A DNA stretch of 64,000 bases, taken from the NCBI RefSeq assembly GCF_002836515.1, contig NZ_PJBC01000003.1, positions 248,001-312,000 on the forward strand, read 5' to 3'. The translations under genes were made by a program, and so were the position numbers. Under the pieces are notes generated by a model. That model saw nothing but the letters and a program-made list of their open reading frames with translations, searched no databases and was not told the DNA's origin. The stretch is from Pseudomonas sp. Choline-02u-1 (GTDB lineage: Bacteria > Pseudomonadota > Gammaproteobacteria > Pseudomonadales > Pseudomonadaceae). Numbering within the stretch: the first letter of the stretch is position 1; each line of letters opens with the position of its first letter. Positions 1 through 8,800 of this stretch are shown here, in pieces.

Positions 1-1100
1 GTTACGCATCTGGCGGTTTCAGCGAGCCAGCTCTTAAATTGGCGTCATCATTTACAAGCGAAATAGAACTTGAGATATCTGACGGGCGCCTAGCTGAATA
101 TTTAAAACAAGTATCCGACGACTTTGAGTCTTTCAGTGATTTTAGAAATACTCCTCCATTCGATTTAATCAATCAAGCCCTTCGAAAAATTGTTTTCAAA
201 ACATTCGATGGGACATCTATCAATGCAAGGCTGGCCCAAAAAAGCAGCGTGCTTTCTTCATTTTTTCAAGTCCATTTAGTAGTCGAGCATGAGGCTGTAA
301 AAAGCTATTTTAGACAGGAGTTCGAAAGCGCTGGGTTAAATTTTCTAACTGATGAAAATTTGAAATCCCTCCACTCTCGCCTTATGTCCACAACAAAAGA
401 CTCTAGGGTGGCACTCGGCTCTGTTGATCTTTATGGCTACAATATGGAATTTCTTAAGTACCTAAAGAATGATGGGTTCTCTGAACTCATCAAAAAAACA
501 ACTGATTTGCGAACCTTTTTAGATGCCGGTCTGACTAAATATCTGGCGGACAAAATAGGCCGAATGGTGTACAGCGAAATTACCGTTCCGTTTGTATTTG
601 AAGAGGTAGTTCTTCCTTTCACCACAAGCGTGGTAATGCAATACTTACTGCGCCTAGCTCTACCGAAAATATCTGAAGGAGCAATCCCCGAGAAAGCATT
701 TCTCAAGATGTATCCGACAGCTAAAAATAGTCCTGAGGAGGTTTTAAAAATAGTCGCAGAAGATAGTCTCTTGAGCCAAAGAATGGTAGCGAGAGGCGAC
801 TACAGTCGCTTTCCTGACCCAGATCCTGATCGAGAGAAGCGTCTATGGTTATTCGAGTCTTTGAGGGCAGGTTGCAGTGTGGAAGACCTTGAGGCGAGGT
901 TTTGGAAGGACATGGAGAAAATTAGGCGAGTAGTCAGCTCAATTTCTTCAGAAATTGCGGAAGAATTTAGCGGAACAAGAACTGTAATAATCAAAGATTC
1001 AGCTTTCCTGTCTGATCCGATTGAAATGAAGCGGGTTATTGAGAACATGAAAATATTGAATGAAATTCCAGGCTCAGAGTCCTCTACTGCAAAATCGTAA
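1..1100 (+). CDS. Unknown protein, 5'-truncated; possible restriction-endonuclease-like N-terminal domain
   Basis: The reading frame is open to the left edge (codons from position 3 read YASGGFSEPALKLAS...), so the 5' end lies outside the window. The TTG at 39 is probably not the start. The first visible residues (GGFS, A, LA, then EIELEISDGRLAEYL) resemble the last strand and helix of Mrr-type endonuclease domains, which read roughly as G-FS--A---A---I-L-DG--L. That is an inference from pattern only. The remaining 330 or so residues are mostly helical and match no family I know. The DNA is clearly more AT-rich than the core genes in the window, which suggests horizontal acquisition. A short downstream gene follows at 1153. 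It may belong to a defence module, but no partner is recognised. Confidence 0.6.
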   Translation, partial: YASGGFSEPALKLASSFTSEIELEISDGRLAEYLKQVSDDFESFSDFRNTPPFDLINQALRKIVFKTFDGTSINARLAQKSSVLSSFFQVHLVVEHEAVKSYFRQEFESAGLNFLTDENLKSLHSRLMSTTKDSRVALGSVDLYGYNMEFLKYLKNDGFSELIKKTTDLRTFLDAGLTKYLADKIGRMVYSEITVPFVFEEVVLPFTTSVVMQYLLRLALPKISEGAIPEKAFLKMYPTAKNSPEEVLKIVAEDSLLSQRMVARGDYSRFPDPDPDREKRLWLFESLRAGCSVEDLEARFWKDMEKIRRVVSSISSEIAEEFSGTRTVIIKDSAFLSDPIEMKRVIENMKILNEIPGSESSTAKS

Positions 1101-1152
1101 CGATCAAACTGATCTTCAAAAAAGATGGAATCATTCAGTGATAGGAACGCTA

Positions 1153-1566
1153 ATGAGTAACGATCCACAACACATTGAGCTATTGCGAATGGTCGACAAC
1201 CTGTTAGCAGCGGTGGAGTCGTTAAATGGCTGTTTCGAAGATCATGAGGCTGCAATCGTGGATGGCCGTTTAGCCGCCGCCCGCGCAGTACTGTGCACTT
1301 CATCGAATGAAGCTCGCGCCGTAATCGAGCGTCAACGCGCTGGCAGTGAAGTCCGAGAGTCGACGAAGCGCAGTAAACCTTCACAAGCGGAGATGCTACA
1401 AACCGCAATTGAAGCCCTCGACTGGCAGGCAGCTAAGCAAATTGCAAGTGGTGATGCTGAAGGAGCGATTCAGTCAGCCGAGAATGCAAGATTGCTGCGC
1501 CAGGAGGCTGGCGAGAGAAGCGTTATTGATCGCAGGAATGCGATGAAATTGGTTAGCACCGACTAG
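1153..1566 (+). CDS. Hypothetical small helical protein
   Basis: The 137-residue product is charged and helix-rich (MSNDPQHIELLRMVDNL at the N terminus). I recognise no domain. I chose ATG 1153 over an in-frame ATG at 1060 because 1060 lies inside the preceding gene and an AGGAA Shine-Dalgarno sequence sits about 5 bases before 1153. Near the C terminus is an alanine-rich helix pair (AIEALDWQAAKQIASGDAEGAIQSAENARLL). It lies in the same orientation as the truncated gene before it and the small gene at 1582, so the three may be cotranscribed. Confidence 0.55.
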   Translation: MSNDPQHIELLRMVDNLLAAVESLNGCFEDHEAAIVDGRLAAARAVLCTSSNEARAVIERQRAGSEVRESTKRSKPSQAEMLQTAIEALDWQAAKQIASGDAEGAIQSAENARLLRQEAGERSVIDRRNAMKLVSTD

Positions 1567-1581
1567 TTAAGGAGAGGTTCT

Positions 1582-1920
1582 ATGGATCTTGAGACATGCC
1601 TTCGTCAGCTCGTCGACGCAGGTGTAGGTTTTACGGTGAAACATATCAGCCCAAGCGGTGAAGTGACGGCTGAAATTGAGGCTGCGGACGTAGTGCGTTA
1701 CTGCGAAGATCCCGACGCATTTTGGGGGGCTCGCTATGGAGTGACCCCGCGCCAGTACCGGCTTTGGCATGACAGTAAATATGCGGTCGCTTGCTCCGGT
1801 TATACTGTTCGTGACGAACCCTGCAAGGCGATTGTGACCGGTGGATCGCTCGTAGATACGCCTTGCAAATGGGTAGCCCTGCAAGGTCACTATTGTCATG
1901 TTCATGAGAATGGGCGTTAG
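1582..1920 (+). CDS. Hypothetical protein with Cys/His-rich C terminus
   Basis: This 112-residue protein has a good ribosome-binding site (GGAGAGG before ATG 1582) and starts 15 bases after the previous stop. The N-terminal half looks like a small alpha/beta fold. The C-terminal half carries Cys residues at CSGYTV, EPCKAI and TPCKW and ends with a YCHVH motif, so a zinc-binding treble could form. No family is recognised. Its spacing suggests it is the third gene of a small operon on the integrated element. Confidence 0.55.
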   Translation: MDLETCLRQLVDAGVGFTVKHISPSGEVTAEIEAADVVRYCEDPDAFWGARYGVTPRQYRLWHDSKYAVACSGYTVRDEPCKAIVTGGSLVDTPCKWVALQGHYCHVHENGR

Positions 1921-1967
1921 TGACTCTCGACCTGCCTCCTTTCTTCATGCAACAAAGGCACCATTGC

Positions 1968-2081
1968 ATGAGCGTAGGTGCCGCTGATCTCGCGGCAAAA
2001 CAGCGAGTGCGCGAACTGATGGCGTGTGACTACGCAGAGACCGGACTGTGTTCGTTATGCTGTGAAATTGCACTCCGCTAG
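1968..2081 (+). CDS. Possible 37-residue cysteine-containing small protein
   Basis: A short frame from ATG 1968 to TAG 2081 encodes MSVGAADLAAKQRVRELMAC and continues through DYAETGLCSLCCEIALR. The amphipathic helix followed by a CSLCC cluster is unlike random sequence. It follows the Cys/His-rich gene by 47 bases on the same strand. No strong Shine-Dalgarno sequence is evident, so coding status is uncertain. Confidence 0.3.
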   Translation: MSVGAADLAAKQRVRELMACDYAETGLCSLCCEIALR

Positions 2082-2337
2082 ACACCTGTTTGTATTCGAG
2101 CAGACCAGTAATTTGCGTTCGATCTGACCACCGAATGCATCGGATTGATCAGCACGCTTCGTAGCCATGACCGGCAGAGAACTGCCCATAGGTGCTGGTG
2201 GTGACAGGCAGAAATCGACCCGTAGCGGTCATTGGGGAGAGATGCAACGAAATTTGATTTCAGCCTCCCGCATTGAAGATCAGTAGCTAAAATTAATACG
2301 CTAGATCCCACTCTCCTGACCCTATGGACGCCAAGTC

Positions 2338-2592
2338 ATGATATCCACACTTGAGCTTCGCCACGTTATTGAATGTGGATTCCAGCCTCTCTCTTGCACC
2401 TGCTCAGTCAATCCGGATGGATCATTGATGATCAAGGTGTTCGATCCGACTTCTGGACGGGTCGATCTCCTGGTCACTGCGGTCACGACCAGCGAATTGA
2501 CGTCAAGCCGAGCCATTGCAAATTTGATTGGTGAGCTTCGCTCTGAAATGGCAGCGCACCAAGCGACGGGCACGGTGGTGTTAGCGAGATAG
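2338..2592 (+). CDS. DUF1652 family protein
   Basis: The 84-residue product reads MISTLELRHVIECGFQPLSC and continues with a -DGSL-I-VFDP-SGRVDL- core and a C-terminal helix containing SSRAIANLIGELRSE. This is the pattern of the small DUF1652 proteins that are abundant in Pseudomonas, and the length is normal. Their function is not known. It is convergent with the response regulator gene downstream. Its presence beside the integrase suggests a Pseudomonas-adapted accessory element. Confidence 0.75.
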   Translation: MISTLELRHVIECGFQPLSCTCSVNPDGSLMIKVFDPTSGRVDLLVTAVTTSELTSSRAIANLIGELRSEMAAHQATGTVVLAR

Positions 2593-2682
2593 CGATCTGG
2601 ATCATAAAAATGGCGCTGCCGAAGAGATCGATAATTAGCGCTGATGCAGTGTAAAAGAATTCAGGAAGGGACAGCACCAGGC

Positions 2683-3099
2683 CTATTTTTGAGCTTTCTG
2701 GATAGGGAAACCCGGCTGGAGCAGGGATGCTATCGCAACAATCAGATCATCCAGAGACCAGGGCTTGTGTAAGTAGATGGTAGAAGGCGGGACTGATGCA
2801 GGATCTATCAGATACCCTGAGGTCAGAATCGCCGCAATGGAAGGCCATTTTCCTCTCACCATTTCAATGAATTCTGTACCTTGAATTTGTCCAGGGACAC
2901 CATGATCGGCAATCACTAGCCTGCATTCGCCATGCGACTGCAAAAGATAGGTCAACGCATCATCAGCGGTTTCAAATGCTGATGCCTTAGCGCCTACCTC
3001 CTCGACGATATCTACCATCAGTTCACGGAGCGTCGGATCGTCTTCGACAACGATGATTTCGCCCCGAATCGGTAACAGGCCTTCCCAGTTAACGTACAC
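2683..3099 (-). CDS. Single-domain response regulator
   Basis: The product is a stand-alone CheY-like receiver. It has the acidic pocket IIVVEDDPTL near the N terminus, the phospho-acceptor Asp in LVIADHGVPG, the switch Ser/Thr in ILTSGYL and the conserved Lys in LHKPWS. There is no output domain. I prefer the GTG at 3099, preceded by AGAAGG, giving about 138 residues starting VYVNWEGLLP. An upstream TTG at 3141 with a GGAG sequence would add 14 residues. No cognate kinase is adjacent, so its partner is unknown. Confidence 0.75.
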   Translation of the reverse strand: MYVNWEGLLPIRGEIIVVEDDPTLRELMVDIVEEVGAKASAFETADDALTYLLQSHGECRLVIADHGVPGQIQGTEFIEMVRGKWPSIAAILTSGYLIDPASVPPSTIYLHKPWSLDDLIVAIASLLQPGFPIQKAQK

Positions 3100-3141
3100 T
3101 TTTTCACCTTCTAAGAAACAAAAGACGTCCACACCTCCCAA

Positions 3142-3561
3142 ACCAGCTCCAGTGTAACCAAAGTTGCAGGATTAGCCTCCAGCCGAAGGACGGTTGCGAT
3201 CTGTCCTGCCGAGAAGGTTATAGCAGCCGGCTATCCGGCGCTCAATGAAGCAGCAATCGACTTCATTTCTGCCCTTCACCAGCGACTGCAATTGGCCGGT
3301 TGCCGTCCTTCGTGACATGCAAAAAAAGGCCAGCATATGTAAATACGCGGTGGTGGCTGCGATCGACTAATACGCAAATCTAGCGATGTCTAGCAAAATT
3401 CGCTAGACATCGCGCCTGTCCACCGACCGCTTTTGGCCCATTTCTGCCTGTCGCCACCGTCAGCTTTGGGTTGTGGATTGCGGCCCTTCGTGGCAGGCAG
3501 CAATTGGCCACTCTCTGTCGGTCGTCACTACGGCACCTGTTGGTCAAGTCGAATCACAGCG
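3142..3561. other. Gene-free interval on the integrated element
   Basis: About 420 bases between the start region of the response regulator and the 3' end of the integrase. It holds degenerate repeat fragments near 3270 and 3425 and a perfect 12-base inverted repeat at 3383-3413. I see no convincing coding frame. Confidence 0.6.
3383..3413. repeat. Perfect 12-bp inverted repeat with 7-base loop
   Basis: GCGATGTCTAGC at 3383-3394 pairs perfectly with GCTAGACATCGC at 3402-3413 around an AAAATTC loop. TCTAGC also recurs as a direct copy just upstream. There is no T-tract, so a standard intrinsic terminator is unlikely. An operator or a recombinase/excisionase arm site is possible given the nearby integrase. 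Confidence 0.6.
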
Positions 3562-5055
3562 TCAGCTTTTTGTGATCTCCTGAGGCCGCTTTCGGCTGAG
3601 CAAAATAACCTTGCCTTGGTCCCACTCTTTCTCCGCATACAAACAGTCTAGGTATCTACCCCATAACTCCAGAGCAGCCTTTTTCTCTGGTAGATAGCTG
3701 TATCGATCGTAGTGAATCGATTGAACATCGTTGCGTCCGTGAGATAAAAGCCAGCTACGGATTTCCTTCGTAATTCCAAGTGCAGCCATCAGCGTTTCAG
3801 CACTTACCCGAACGTTCGCATAACTGAAATATCGCGTTTTACCGGACCCACTCAAAGCTTTTCCAGCATCACTGAATCGCTTGCCCGCTGTATCCGGACG
3901 AATACAACGCCGGCCAATACAAAACGGGCCAGGCCCGATTTTGCTCTCAAACAAAGGCGTCAGAATTTGCTTAATTCTGGCGGTCAGGGGTAACAGGTGA
4001 TCCCATGCTTGAGTCTTTTGCCCTTTGCCGTCGGTAAGGTGCAGAAGGTCATCGGACGTATCCTCCCAGGTCACACGGAGCAGTTGCTCCATTCGTTGGC
4101 CGCCCAAGTAGATTAAACCTTTGCAGATCGCCATCTCTCGGGGAGGCAGGGTATCCAAGTGACGTAAAAGCTCACCCAACTCTTCTGGCGTCAGGGATTC
4201 AGTCTGACCGCCGCGTGTATTAGCAAGGGTAGGGACCTTTGTAGCTGGATTGACCCCGATGTCGAAAACTTTCGAATCACTTACATCTCGATCCAAGGAG
4301 AGGTGTGCCTTGCTGCCATAGCTGAATGCAGCCTTTAGATATCGGTGGACGCTGGCGGCTGTTGATCGCATGTCAGTATTGGCCGTTTTCGCTTTGTTCC
4401 CGATACCACGACCTTTAGGCTTGCGTGCGAGTAGCGCGCTCATTACTAAATGAATGTCTTCGCCGGTGATGGACTTTGCTGGACGCGTCATCAGATCAGG
4501 GTGGTGCTGGATTACGTGAGTCTGAAATAGGCGCTCGACTTCTTTCGCCTTGACCTTGCCGCGAGCGGTCAGATCTTTGACGTATGCATTTAGCAGTTCT
4601 TCGAAGCTACCTTGTCGGGTCGCAAGCTGCTGCGCGAGCACTACGGCCTGTCGTTGTGTTTTCTCTGCGGCGGCTCTGGCCGCCAAGTACACCTTAACGT
4701 CGCCGTGCTCGGAAGCAATCAATGCCATCTCTGCCGCTTTGTCGCGTAGCTCAGACAGCGCCAGTCCCGGCGCTCTGGCGCTCAAGCGATACTGGCCCAG
4801 AGAGATCATCGTGTCCTTTGAGTTGAGCCGGTAGCGGAAGTAGGCGCTGATCGCACCATTTTGGCTACGCTTGAACAAAAGGCTACCCCGGGAACGGCCA
4901 GGCAAACTTTCCGTCAACTTGGATGCTGGCGGCATACCCTTGAGCTTTTGATCGTTCACACTTTTGTCAGCAGTGTTGATAGCCAATTCTAGTCCCCACT
5001 TCGGTCCCCACTTCTCATGATGCAGAACGCTACAAGGAGAAACCTCAAGACACAA
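3562..5055 (-). CDS. Tyrosine-recombinase integrase
   Basis: This 497-residue protein would integrate and excise the element at the adjacent tRNA site. It shows an N-terminal arm-binding segment, a core-binding helical region around residues 150-260, and a C-terminal catalytic domain. Catalytic signatures are Arg in YLGGQRMEQLLR, the box II Arg in YANVRVSAET, the His in WLLSHGRNDVQ and the nucleophile Tyr in SIHYDRYSY. The usual first His of box II (HxLR) is replaced. The gene reads away from the att fragment at 5141-5185. The extreme N terminus (MCLEVSPCSVLHHEKWG...) may be overextended; the ATG at 4935 (MPPASKLTESLPGRSRG) is a possible later start. Confidence 0.85.
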   Translation of the reverse strand: MCLEVSPCSVLHHEKWGPKWGLELAINTADKSVNDQKLKGMPPASKLTESLPGRSRGSLLFKRSQNGAISAYFRYRLNSKDTMISLGQYRLSARAPGLALSELRDKAAEMALIASEHGDVKVYLAARAAAEKTQRQAVVLAQQLATRQGSFEELLNAYVKDLTARGKVKAKEVERLFQTHVIQHHPDLMTRPAKSITGEDIHLVMSALLARKPKGRGIGNKAKTANTDMRSTAASVHRYLKAAFSYGSKAHLSLDRDVSDSKVFDIGVNPATKVPTLANTRGGQTESLTPEELGELLRHLDTLPPREMAICKGLIYLGGQRMEQLLRVTWEDTSDDLLHLTDGKGQKTQAWDHLLPLTARIKQILTPLFESKIGPGPFCIGRRCIRPDTAGKRFSDAGKALSGSGKTRYFSYANVRVSAETLMAALGITKEIRSWLLSHGRNDVQSIHYDRYSYLPEKKAALELWGRYLDCLYAEKEWDQGKVILLSRKRPQEITKS

Positions 5056-5140
5056 GCAGAATAGGTAGGCCTTTTAAAAACAGAGATTTGGGATGTTTCA
5101 GGAAGCGACCGGAATCAAGCTGACTCACCAAAGCATATGC

Positions 5141-5185
5141 CTCCTAAGGGGAAGGTTGCAGGTTCGAACCCCGCCTGGGACACCA
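5141..5185 (+). tRNA. 3' half of tRNA-Arg(CCT), attachment-site remnant
   Basis: The sequence begins at an anticodon loop CTCCTAA and continues through a T-arm with TTCGAAC, an acceptor strand CTGGGAC (5175-5181), discriminator A and CCA (5183-5185). The matching 5' acceptor strand GTCCCAG and D-arm are absent upstream, and the 5' anticodon stem (TATGC) cannot pair with GGGGA. It is therefore a partial gene. The simplest reading is the attR-type junction of an element inserted in tRNA-Arg(CCT), with the intact tRNA reconstituted at the other end. The T-stem also has one A-C mismatch. Confidence 0.8.
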
Positions 5186-5202
5186 CTTCTTCAACACCGA
5201 AA

Positions 5203-5236
5203 GCCCCGTCGCATTTACCGTGCGACGGGGCTTTTT
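5203..5236 (+). terminator. Intrinsic terminator of the former tRNA gene
   Basis: An 11-bp perfect stem (GCCCCGTCGCA with TGCGACGGGGC) around a 7-base loop is followed by TTTTT. It lies 17 bases after the tRNA CCA end. Confidence 0.85.
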
Positions 5237-5317
5237 GCGTTTAACGTCAGCCGACGAATTGTTGTGGCGATCCGCCGGATCTGTGCCTTAATTTCCGACT
5301 CCCAAGGGAGGACAGCC

Positions 5318-5860
5318 ATGGTGCGACGTCGGGGTGCCCAGTACTGGTTTTGGACCAACAGCCGTTTAGCGTTGCACAGCCATGAAGAGGTGTTGAGCGA
5401 CGGCTTGCAGATCGAGGTGCAGGCGCGGATCAACACAAGCGGCGTGACACAGGTGTTCGTCGGGGTTTATCTGCCGGACGGGCGGGCGGTCAGTGAAGAG
5501 TTTCACGATCATGAAACCCAGGAGTCCTGCGAGCTGGCCTTGAAGTGGGGCACCCGGCGGGCGCGGGAGATCGTTGTCGACTATCAGGGCTTCACCGCGC
5601 CGCACCGTGTGCAATGCGTTTTAAGTACGGTGGCGACTGACCCTCTGGCGCTGGCCCTGCGCCGGATGGACATGAGCGAAACCGAGCGGCTCAAGCTCAG
5701 GGCTGCCGACGCCTGGTCGGAATACCTGGAAGCCAAAGCCGTCGTGCTTGAGTTGATGCGCCGCACGCGCGTCGATCCCGGCCTCTGGGCCGAGAGCAAG
5801 GCGCGTTTGCAGCAGGCGATCGATCGCCGGGTCTGCGTGCAGCGCGCTTATCTGTGCTGA
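5318..5860 (+). CDS. Conserved hypothetical protein
   Basis: A 180-residue protein starts at ATG 5318 behind a strong AAGGGAGGA sequence. It begins MVRRRGAQYWFWTNSRLALH, has a beta-rich centre (IEVQARINTSGVTQVFVGVYLPDGRAV) and a helical Arg-rich C terminus. No named domain is recognised. It is the first gene of the core chromosome after the attachment site and is convergent with the large kinase fusion. An open frame continues upstream to 5093 through the tRNA fragment, but it has no valid start. Confidence 0.65.
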   Translation: MVRRRGAQYWFWTNSRLALHSHEEVLSDGLQIEVQARINTSGVTQVFVGVYLPDGRAVSEEFHDHETQESCELALKWGTRRAREIVVDYQGFTAPHRVQCVLSTVATDPLALALRRMDMSETERLKLRAADAWSEYLEAKAVVLELMRRTRVDPGLWAESKARLQQAIDRRVCVQRAYLC

Positions 5861-5866
5861 GTGCTG

Positions 5867-8800
5867 TTATAGCAACTCCGAGCGGCGCAGCGCCTCGATG
5901 GTTTCAATCAGATCGTCGTACGCCACGGGTTTGCCCAAGTGCTGATCGAAGCCGGCTTCACGGGACTTCTGCATATCGCTCTGAGTGCCATAACCGGTGA
6001 GCGCGATCGCCGGTACGTTTTTCACCAGCGGCAACTTACGCAGTGCAGCCATCAGTTCATAACCGCTCATGACCGGCATGCCAAGGTCGGAAATGATCAG
6101 ATCGAAGCGCGTTCCCTCGGCAGCTTTCAGGGCGGCCACGGGGTGGTCGAACGCGGTCACCTCGGCATCTTCCATTTCCAGCAGCATCTTCAAGGTCTCG
6201 AGCACTTGCGGCGAGTCATCAACCAGCAGAATGCTCAAGCCCACCAGCTTGCCCGACTCCGGTTCTGCCGGCGGCTGCTCAGCGGTTTCTACGGTTTCGG
6301 TTGCCAGCGGCAGGCATACGGTGAACGTGCATCCGGCGCCCAGCCCCGGTGAGGCGACCCGTACCGTGCCGTGTTGCGCCTCGGTCAGTTGCCGTACCAG
6401 CGACAAGCCAATGCCGAGCCCTTCGCGTTGATGATTGGTGTGCTGCTTTTCCGCCTGGCCGAACAGGTCGAACACGTGTTCGAGGTTTTCTGCGGCAATG
6501 CCGACGCCGTTGTCCTTGACGTTGAGTTGAGCCATTTGCCCGCTCTTGCTGGCAATCAATTCGATGCGCCCGGTCGGTGGGGTGAATTTCAGCGCGTTGT
6601 TCACCAGATTCCAGATGATTTGCTCAACACGGGTAGGATCGGCATGGATGAACAGCGACTCTTCCGGCAGTTGCAGGTCGATGTGCGTTGCATGCTGCTC
6701 ATTCAGCACAACCGTGTGGATGTCACGCAGTACGGTGCTGAGGTCGACTCGCGTCAATTGCAGCTTGAGCTTGCCGGTGCGTACGCGAGCCACGTCGAGC
6801 AAATCGTCGATAATCCGCGCTTGGCTGTTCACAGCATCGCAAATGGTGTTGACGGCTTTGGTCGCCGGGCCAGCAGTGCGGATCATCGGCAGGCGGCGAA
6901 GCAGTTCGGCATTGAGCTGAATCAGGTTCAACGGATGCTTGAGTTCGTGGGACATGACTGCAAAGAATTCGTCGCGCAGCGATACCGTGTTGCGTGTCTG
7001 GGCCAGTTCCTGGCTTTGCTCGTCCTGCGTGCGTTTATGCCCGGTCAGGTCGCGAGCGATCTTCACATAACCCTGCAGATGATCGCCGCTGAGCAACGTG
7101 ACTTCGCCGCTGCAGAAAAACCGGCTGCCATCCTTGCGAACGTGCCAGCGCTCGTCCTGGGCGCGCCCGTGCAGACGAGCCGTCGCCAGTTCGTTTTCGG
7201 CCATACCGGCGTTGCGGTCTTCGCCGGTAAAAATGAAATCGTAGAACTGCCCCTCGGCCTCGCTCTTCGGGTGACCGAAGATCAGTTCGGCACCCTTGTT
7301 CCAACTGGTGATCACACCCATTTCATCGAGAATGATGATTGCGTAATCGCGGGTGCTTTCGGCGACCAGACGCATGCGTTCTTCGCCCAGGCGCAGCTCT
7401 TCCTCGGCTTCGCGGCGCTTGCTGATGTCGATGAAGGTCAGCACCGTGCCGTCGATATGGTCTTCGCTGGAGCGGTAAGGCAATAGACGGGCGATGTACC
7501 AGCGATTATCGGTGCTGTTGACCTCGCGTTCGATCATGTTCAACGATTCGAACACCTGCGCAGCGTCCTCGGCCATTGCCGGGTAATTCAAGCGATGAGT
7601 GATATCAAGCAGCGAACGGCCGGTGTCTACCGGCAGCATGCTGAAGATGTCCGTGGCACGAGGCGTGAACCACTTTATGCGCATGCTGCGATCAACGAAT
7701 ACCGTAGCAATGTCAGTGGAAGCGATCAGATTGGTCAGATAATCGTTGATCTTGTCGGTTTCTTCGACTTTGGTCTTCAGTTCGTAATTGACCGTCAACA
7801 GCTCTTCATTGATTGACTGCAACTCTTCCTTGCTGGTCTCCAGCTCTTCGGTGGCCGAGCGCAGTTCTTCGTTGATCGCCTGCATCTCCTCATTGGAAGC
7901 CTTGAGCTCTTCGCTGGAGATTTCCGACTGTTCGATGGTGTCCTGCAAATGCAATTTGGTGCGTTGCAGCTCACGTTCGAGGTTGGAGAGCACCTGGCTT
8001 TCAGTCTGCAGCACCGTGGTCAGCGCCTGCTCGTGCGCATCGATCTCCGTTTCATCGAAGGTCACCAGCACACACTCGCTGTCGAAGTCGTCGTCCTTGT
8101 ACGGCTGCGCAATCAGCGTGATGCGGAACTGGCGCTCCTCACGCTTGAGCACCACTTCTCGCGAGCATACGGTGACATTGCTCTGCTGCACCTGGAACAG
8201 CGTGGTGCGAATTTCCAGGCGCAGCTCCGGCAGGATCAGCGTCAACAAGTTGCGTGACAGCTCGCCGCCGACATGCCGCAGGAAACGCCCGGCGGCTTCG
8301 CTCATGTGCAGGATATCGGCATTGGTGTCGACGATGATGCTCGGCGGGGCGAAGCGTTCTATGGCGCGGCGGTGGATATCGGCAAACGACAGCTTGACGG
8401 GCTCGATGGCCTTCGACGGCGGTCGGGAAACGCTGGTGCGCATGTAGCCGCCGCGTGGCATGGTCGGTGTTCTGCGGCTGTTCGGGGTACCGGTCTTGGC
8501 ACGGAAGATGCGGTTGCGCTTGTCTACTGGCGCGAACAGTTCATGGCAGGCATCGGCACTTTCCGAGGTGCCGAGAAACAGGAAGCCGCCCGGTCGCAGG
8601 GCAAAGTGGAACATCTGCAGGATTTCCCGCTGCACCTCGCGATCCAGGTAAATCAGCAGATTGCGGCAAACGATCAGGTCGATCTGCGAGAACGGCGGAT
8701 CGGACAACAGGCTGTGCTTGGCGAACAGCACTTTCTCGCGGATCTCCTTGCGGATCCGGTAGTGGACATCGTCTTTGACGAAATAATGCCGCAGGCGCGT

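Larger units (their letters stand above)
2197..3458. repeat. Inverted pair of a degenerate 34-base intergenic repeat
   Basis: A 34-base segment at 3425-3458 (+) matches the reverse complement of 2197-2230 at 28 of 34 positions. Both contain the core ATTTCTGCCTGTC and end in CCACC. A weaker, partial relative begins near 3270 (CATTTCTGCC then TTCACCA). These look like fragments of a dispersed Pseudomonas intergenic repeat flanking the DUF1652 and response regulator genes. Confidence 0.5.

Noticed and set aside
3433..3651. 72-codon frame upstream of the integrase stop
   Set aside because: It lies in the dispersed intergenic repeat and runs into the integrase gene on the other strand.
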